From an uncultured cyanobacterium (GTDB lineage: Bacteria > Cyanobacteriota > Cyanobacteriia > PCC-6307 > Cyanobiaceae): a stretch of 9,464 nt of DNA. Below, piece after piece: positions 6,717 through 9,464 of this stretch. The stretch is taken from the NCBI GenBank assembly GCA_903831165.1, contig CAIKWV010000254.1, positions 1 to 9,464 on the forward strand, in the 5' to 3' direction. How positions within the stretch are numbered: position 1 is the first letter of the stretch; each line of letters opens with the position of its first letter. A program made the translations under genes and the position numbers. Below the pieces are notes generated by a model. That model saw nothing but the letters and a program-made list of their open reading frames with translations. It searched no databases and was not told the DNA's origin.

Positions 6717-7628
6717 TCAGGAACCTGGCAGCGCATACAGCGCCCCTTCAATCACCACGCGGCTGATCCCCTGGGCGAGCAGATAGGGCGCCGTGCGCTC
6801 GATCACACGGGTGTCCGGCAGCTTGATCACCCGCTGGCTGCGACCGCAGACGCGCTTCGCCTGGCGGGGATTGGTGAACACCACCAGGGCCTGGCGATCA
6901 TGTTCCTCCGGAGGCAGCTGCCCGAGTTCGGCCATCTCACACAGAGGCCTGGCCTGAAGTTCGACGACCTTGTCCACCAGCATGTAGACACTGGCAGGCA
7001 GCTGGGCCGCGGCCAACGGACGCACCTGGGCCGGGGCAGCATCGGTTTCAGCCCCGAAGCCGAGCACCGCGATCGGCAGGAAACTGAACGCATCGGCTTC
7101 GGCGTCGAGGTCAAGATCGCCATCGTCGGCGGCGACATCCTCGTCGTCATCGATCAGATCGTCGTCGTCATCGCCGTATTCGCTGTCGACGTCGAGCACA
7201 ACGTCGTCATCGAGGTCAGCTTCCGCGACAAGCGAGATTTCGTCGTCGTCAACAGGCGCCTGCTCCGCTTGATCGCCTGCCAGTGGCTCGGGGAAATCGG
7301 CGACGCTGGCTTCCTGAGCGACAGCCCCGCTGGGAGCGGCCAACCCGATCGGCTCGGCAAGTCCACTGGGACTGTCGAGCGCAGCGTCTTCGCTGAACGC
7401 AGCCGAATCTTGGTCCTGGGACGCCAAAGCGACGGGCTCAGGACCACCCCGCAGCCGATGACGCTTGAGCAGTTCGTAATCGTCTGCACCGAGGGCCGAC
7501 TTGGCCACCCGGATCACGGTGTTGGGGCTGCAGCCAAAGCGATCGGCCAGGGCCTGGGTGCTTTCCCCGGCGCGAAAGCCGCTCAACAGCTCGGATTTCT
7601 GGCTATCGCTGAGCCTGGTGGCCGCCAT
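6717..7628 (-). CDS. Helix-turn-helix protein with acidic linker, function unknown
   Basis: The product has 303 residues. Residues about 5-45 (SDSQKSELLSGFRAGESTQ, then LADRFGCSPNTVIRVAKSAL) look like a helix-turn-helix of the resolvase/transposase or sigma-region-4 kind, so DNA binding is likely. Residues about 60-125 are a low-complexity Ala/Glu/Pro/Asp stretch. Residues about 126-180 are dominated by Asp and Glu, with runs such as YGDDDDDLIDDDEDVAADD. The C-terminal 120 residues return to ordinary composition, with LPASVYMLVDKVVELQ, ALVVFTNPRQAKRVCGRSQ and GISRVVIEGALYALPGS, and look like a folded domain. I remember similar conserved hypothetical proteins in marine and freshwater Synechococcus but know no function. 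It starts at the ATG at 7628, with a HIP1 site just upstream and no strong ribosome binding site. It converges on the small membrane protein gene, 207 bp away, with no visible terminator between. Confidence 0.85.
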   Translation of the reverse strand: MAATRLSDSQKSELLSGFRAGESTQALADRFGCSPNTVIRVAKSALGADDYELLKRHRLRGGPEPVALASQDQDSAAFSEDAALDSPSGLAEPIGLAAPSGAVAQEASVADFPEPLAGDQAEQAPVDDDEISLVAEADLDDDVVLDVDSEYGDDDDDLIDDDEDVAADDGDLDLDAEADAFSFLPIAVLGFGAETDAAPAQVRPLAAAQLPASVYMLVDKVVELQARPLCEMAELGQLPPEEHDRQALVVFTNPRQAKRVCGRSQRVIKLPDTRVIERTAPYLLAQGISRVVIEGALYALPGS

Positions 7629-7631
7629 TGA

Positions 7632-7639
7632 GCGATCGC
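7632..7639. repeat. HIP1 palindrome GCGATCGC
   Basis: An exact copy of the highly iterated palindrome of cyanobacteria lies three bases before the start of the helix-turn-helix gene. It supports a cyanobacterial origin. Its position could also matter for that gene's 5' region, but no such role is shown. Confidence 0.8.
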
Positions 7640-7788
7640 TGCACGGTTTTCCAGTGTACGGGCTTCATCGCTCCCCCCTCCTTGGCTGATCTGCGCCCCT
7701 GCCAACCCCGCAGACAGGCATCATTGGAGCCGGGAGGGCAGACTCAACCTGCCCAGGTTTCCGCGCCCCAGGCCGGAGACAACACCCT

Positions 7789-7862
7789 GCTCCCTTAGCT
7801 CAGCTGGATAGAGCAGCTGCCTTCTAAGCAGCCGGTCGTGTGTTCGAATCACACAGGGGGCG
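7789..7862 (+). tRNA. tRNA-Arg, anticodon TCT
   Basis: A full cloverleaf of 74 bases is visible. The acceptor stem pairs GCTCCCT with AGGGGGC, with one T-G pair. The D arm is GCTC/GAGC around AGCTGGATA. The anticodon arm is GCTGC/GCAGC with loop CTTCTAA, giving anticodon TCT, which reads AGA and possibly AGG. The variable loop is CGGTC. The T arm is GTGTG/CACAC around TTCGAAT. The discriminator is G and the CCA end is not encoded, which is usual in cyanobacteria. AGA is a rare codon in such GC-rich genomes. tRNA genes of this type are common insertion sites for mobile elements, but no second copy of the 3' end is seen in the window. Confidence 0.97.
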
Positions 7863-8558
7863 TCAGCAGAACAAGCAAGCTGCAGCAAGGTGTTGGGGTC
7901 ATTCGCCTTGACGTTGTCCAAATCCAGCCTGGTCTGAAGGGACGAGGAGGACCTGCCTGGGACCGCCTTTGACCCGGTTGTTCTGATTCAGTTCTGGAGC
8001 AAGGACCAAGGACCGTGGCCAGCCACCTCGGCTCCAGCCCCGCTCCCGCACCCTCGGACAACCTCGCCGAGCGGGGAGCGGGGTCTTCGATGAGAAAGCC
8101 AGCACTGCAGGGACCCCTCTGCATCGGTTGCCTGGCTGGTCATGGGTGTGGCGAGGCCCAGGCGAGCAGCGATCAAGGTGTGTCTCCCGCCGGCCTTGCA
8201 GGCCAGAACAATCTCGTCGCCGCTGCACGATCAAAGGCCACAATGATCGGGATTGGTCATGATCTGGAGCTGCTGAACTTCACCATCGCTGTGATCCAGG
8301 CGCAGCGCAGGACGACCTTGCAGCCCTGAAACTGAGCCAACGAAATCAACAACAACTTCCAAGCTATTCCTGTTGCCCCAGTGAGCGCCCTCCGTCCCGA
8401 GCCCCCGGGGGGCCTTGGCATATCTGCGGATGCACAAGCCACGGTGAGTGAGCGGATCTCCAGGGCACTCGCTTCGGGCTGTTCGGAGTCATCAGCTTCC
8501 TATTCGCAGCACAAAGGACTGGGTAGGGTTCCGCAAACGCGCTGCCTCCGAATCTGAG
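7863..8558. other. About 700 bp without a convincing gene
   Basis: Short open frames exist on both strands (for example + 8015-8329, - 7899-8243 and - 8231-8437), but none has a good ribosome binding site or a product I recognise. The minus-strand frame across the tRNA encodes the familiar spurious peptide made by reading a tRNA backwards. The stretch contains a strong inverted repeat at 8038-8083, a small hairpin-like GGCCT/AGGCC at 8192-8204, and a C/G run near 8402. It may be a decayed gene, a long leader or a non-coding RNA region; the sequence alone does not decide. Confidence 0.5.
8038..8083. repeat. Strong two-tier inverted repeat (hairpin)
   Basis: CCCCGCTCCC at 8038-8047 pairs perfectly with GGGAGCGGGG at 8074-8083. 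Inside the loop, CTCGG at 8053-8057 pairs with CCGAG at 8067-8071, leaving a nine-base loop. The result is a 15-pair, almost all G-C hairpin. No T-run follows on either strand, so a standard intrinsic terminator is unlikely. It could still be a processing or folding element, or part of a structured RNA. Confidence 0.6.
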
Positions 8559-9464
8559 ATGGCTGACCAGGGACTTCGCGACCAGTTTGAGCTGGATGCC
8601 CGGGCCGATCAGGAGTTCCTGGTCCTCACACTGGCTGCGGGGATGATCGCCACCCTGGGACTGCTGGCCAACAGCAGTGCCGTGGTGATCGGGGCCATGT
8701 TGGTCGCCCCCTGGATGCTGCCGCTGCGGGCGATTGCCTTTGCGATCCTGCAGGGGCGTGCGCGGCTGGTGGGGACCGCCCTGCTCACCTTGCTGATCGG
8801 CGTGGCGCTCACCCTGGGCCTGTCGCTGCTGCTGGGGCTGTCGGTGGGACTGCCGATCCTGGGTTCGGAGGTGCAGGCCCGCACCCAGCCGAACCTGCTG
8901 GATCTCGGCGTGGCCCTGGTGGCAGGAGCGATCGCGACCTATGCCTCGGTGCGCTCCAAAGCGCTCTCGTCGCTGGCGGGTACGGCGATTGCCGTGGCGC
9001 TGGTGCCGCCGGTCTGCGCCATGGGCCTGCTGCTGGCCAGGGCTGAGTGGAGCGGTGCCCTGGGGGCCGCCCTGCTGTTTGTCGCCAACCTGCTGGGCAT
9101 CCTCAGCGGTGGCCTGATCGCCCTGGCCATCTGCCAACCCGCCCTCAGACTGAATCTGCTGCGCAGTCGCCTGGGCCTGGTGAGCCTGCTGCTGACGGCC
9201 CTGCTGCTGATCCCCCTTTCCGGCAGCTTCCTGACGCTGGTGCGCCAGGCACGGCGCACAGCGGCCCAGGAGCAGATCCAGCAGGCCATCACCCGCTCGC
9301 TGAAGAACCACACCATCACGCTCGGCAAAGACGCGGAACTGATCCAGCTGAAGATCGACTGGGCCCAGAATCCACCCCTGATCAGGGCCGCCGTACGCGT
9401 CACCAACCCCCGCTTCCCCACGGCCCACCAGGTGGCCGCGGTGCAGACCTACATCAACCAGACC
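8559..9464 (+). CDS. DUF389 family membrane protein (3' end beyond window)
   Basis: The frame is open from the ATG at 8559 to the last base, 302 codons, and must continue beyond the window. A short polar N-terminus (MADQGLRDQFELDARADQEF) leads into the DUF389 core, with LLANSSAVVIGAMLVAPWM and LPLRAIAFAI in the first helices. About seven hydrophobic helices follow to residue 225, including ATYASVRSKALSSLAGTAIA and LVPPVCAMGLLLA, the conserved central part of the family. From about 230 the protein becomes soluble, with a Gln-rich helix and then alternating strands. No transport or enzyme function is established for DUF389. A GTG at 8448 is an upstream alternative start, but its extension is not family-like. 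No strong ribosome binding site is seen. Several long open frames on the opposite strand here are shadows of the GC-rich coding sequence. Confidence 0.93.
   Translation, partial: MADQGLRDQFELDARADQEFLVLTLAAGMIATLGLLANSSAVVIGAMLVAPWMLPLRAIAFAILQGRARLVGTALLTLLIGVALTLGLSLLLGLSVGLPILGSEVQARTQPNLLDLGVALVAGAIATYASVRSKALSSLAGTAIAVALVPPVCAMGLLLARAEWSGALGAALLFVANLLGILSGGLIALAICQPALRLNLLRSRLGLVSLLLTALLLIPLSGSFLTLVRQARRTAAQEQIQQAITRSLKNHTITLGKDAELIQLKIDWAQNPPLIRAAVRVTNPRFPTAHQVAAVQTYINQT
8928..8935. repeat. HIP1 palindrome GCGATCGC
   Basis: A second exact HIP1 copy, inside the DUF389 gene where it encodes part of GAIAT. It adds to the case for a cyanobacterial genome. Confidence 0.8.

Noticed and set aside
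7141..7176. GTC/ATC triplet repeats that might be a microsatellite or short CRISPR-like array
   Set aside because: They lie in frame inside the helix-turn-helix gene and simply encode its Asp run; there are no spaced identical repeats.
7721..7921. 66-codon open frame on the - strand across the tRNA
   Set aside because: It contains IRTHDRLLRRQLLYPAELR, the well-known spurious peptide produced by translating the antisense of a tRNA gene.
8015..8329. 104-codon open frame on the + strand starting with GTG
   Set aside because: No ribosome binding site, no recognised product, and it runs through the hairpin at 8038-8083. A degenerate or chance frame is more likely, although a real lineage-specific gene cannot be excluded.
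7863..8558. Possible integrated element using tRNA-Arg as attachment site
   Set aside because: I looked for a second copy of the tRNA 3' end and for integrase-like coding sequence and saw neither within the window.
8364..9428. 354-codon open frame on the - strand
   Set aside because: The translation is Gln/Gly/His-rich without hydrophobic pattern or domain, and the + strand encodes an obvious DUF389 membrane protein over the same bases.

Overview
The window looks like chromosomal DNA of a GC-rich picocyanobacterium of the Synechococcus/Cyanobium type. This rests on the character of rsmI, cysQ and the DUF389 gene, on GC-rich codon use, and on two copies of the cyanobacterial palindrome HIP1 (GCGATCGC at 7632 and 8928). 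The species call is inference; no taxonomic marker such as rRNA is present.

Region 1 (1-4254, + strand) is a tightly packed operon of four genes, each encoding a protein with a type IV prepilin leader followed by a hydrophobic N-terminal helix. By size and leader they match the four-part minor-pilin/pseudopilin set: a large PilX/GspK-like protein without Glu at +5, a FimT/GspH-like protein, a PilW/GspJ-like protein, and a PilV/GspI-like protein. Adjacent genes overlap by one base or are separated by 1-2 bases, so translation is probably coupled. The PilW-like member carries a C-terminal block of RTX (haemolysin-type, calcium-binding) nonapeptide repeats. This pilin-RTX fusion is the most unusual item in the window. 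The four proteins could together form the tip of a type IV pilus used for adhesion, motility or DNA uptake.

Region 2 (4255-6509) is housekeeping. cysQ (3'-phosphoadenosine phosphate phosphatase, - strand) converges on the pilin operon and is divergent from rsmI (16S rRNA C1402 2'-O-methyltransferase, + strand), with only about 45 bp between the two starts. A small two-helix membrane protein resembling the LapA/DUF1049 type follows rsmI.

Region 3 (6510-7862) has a - strand gene for a 303-residue protein with an N-terminal helix-turn-helix, a very acidic central linker and a conserved-looking C-terminal domain. It is followed on the + strand by an intact tRNA-Arg(UCU).

Region 4 (7863-9464) starts with about 700 bp in which I find no convincing gene, only a strong GC-rich inverted repeat. 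A DUF389 family membrane protein gene follows; it begins at 8559 and is still open at the window edge, so only its first 302 codons are seen.
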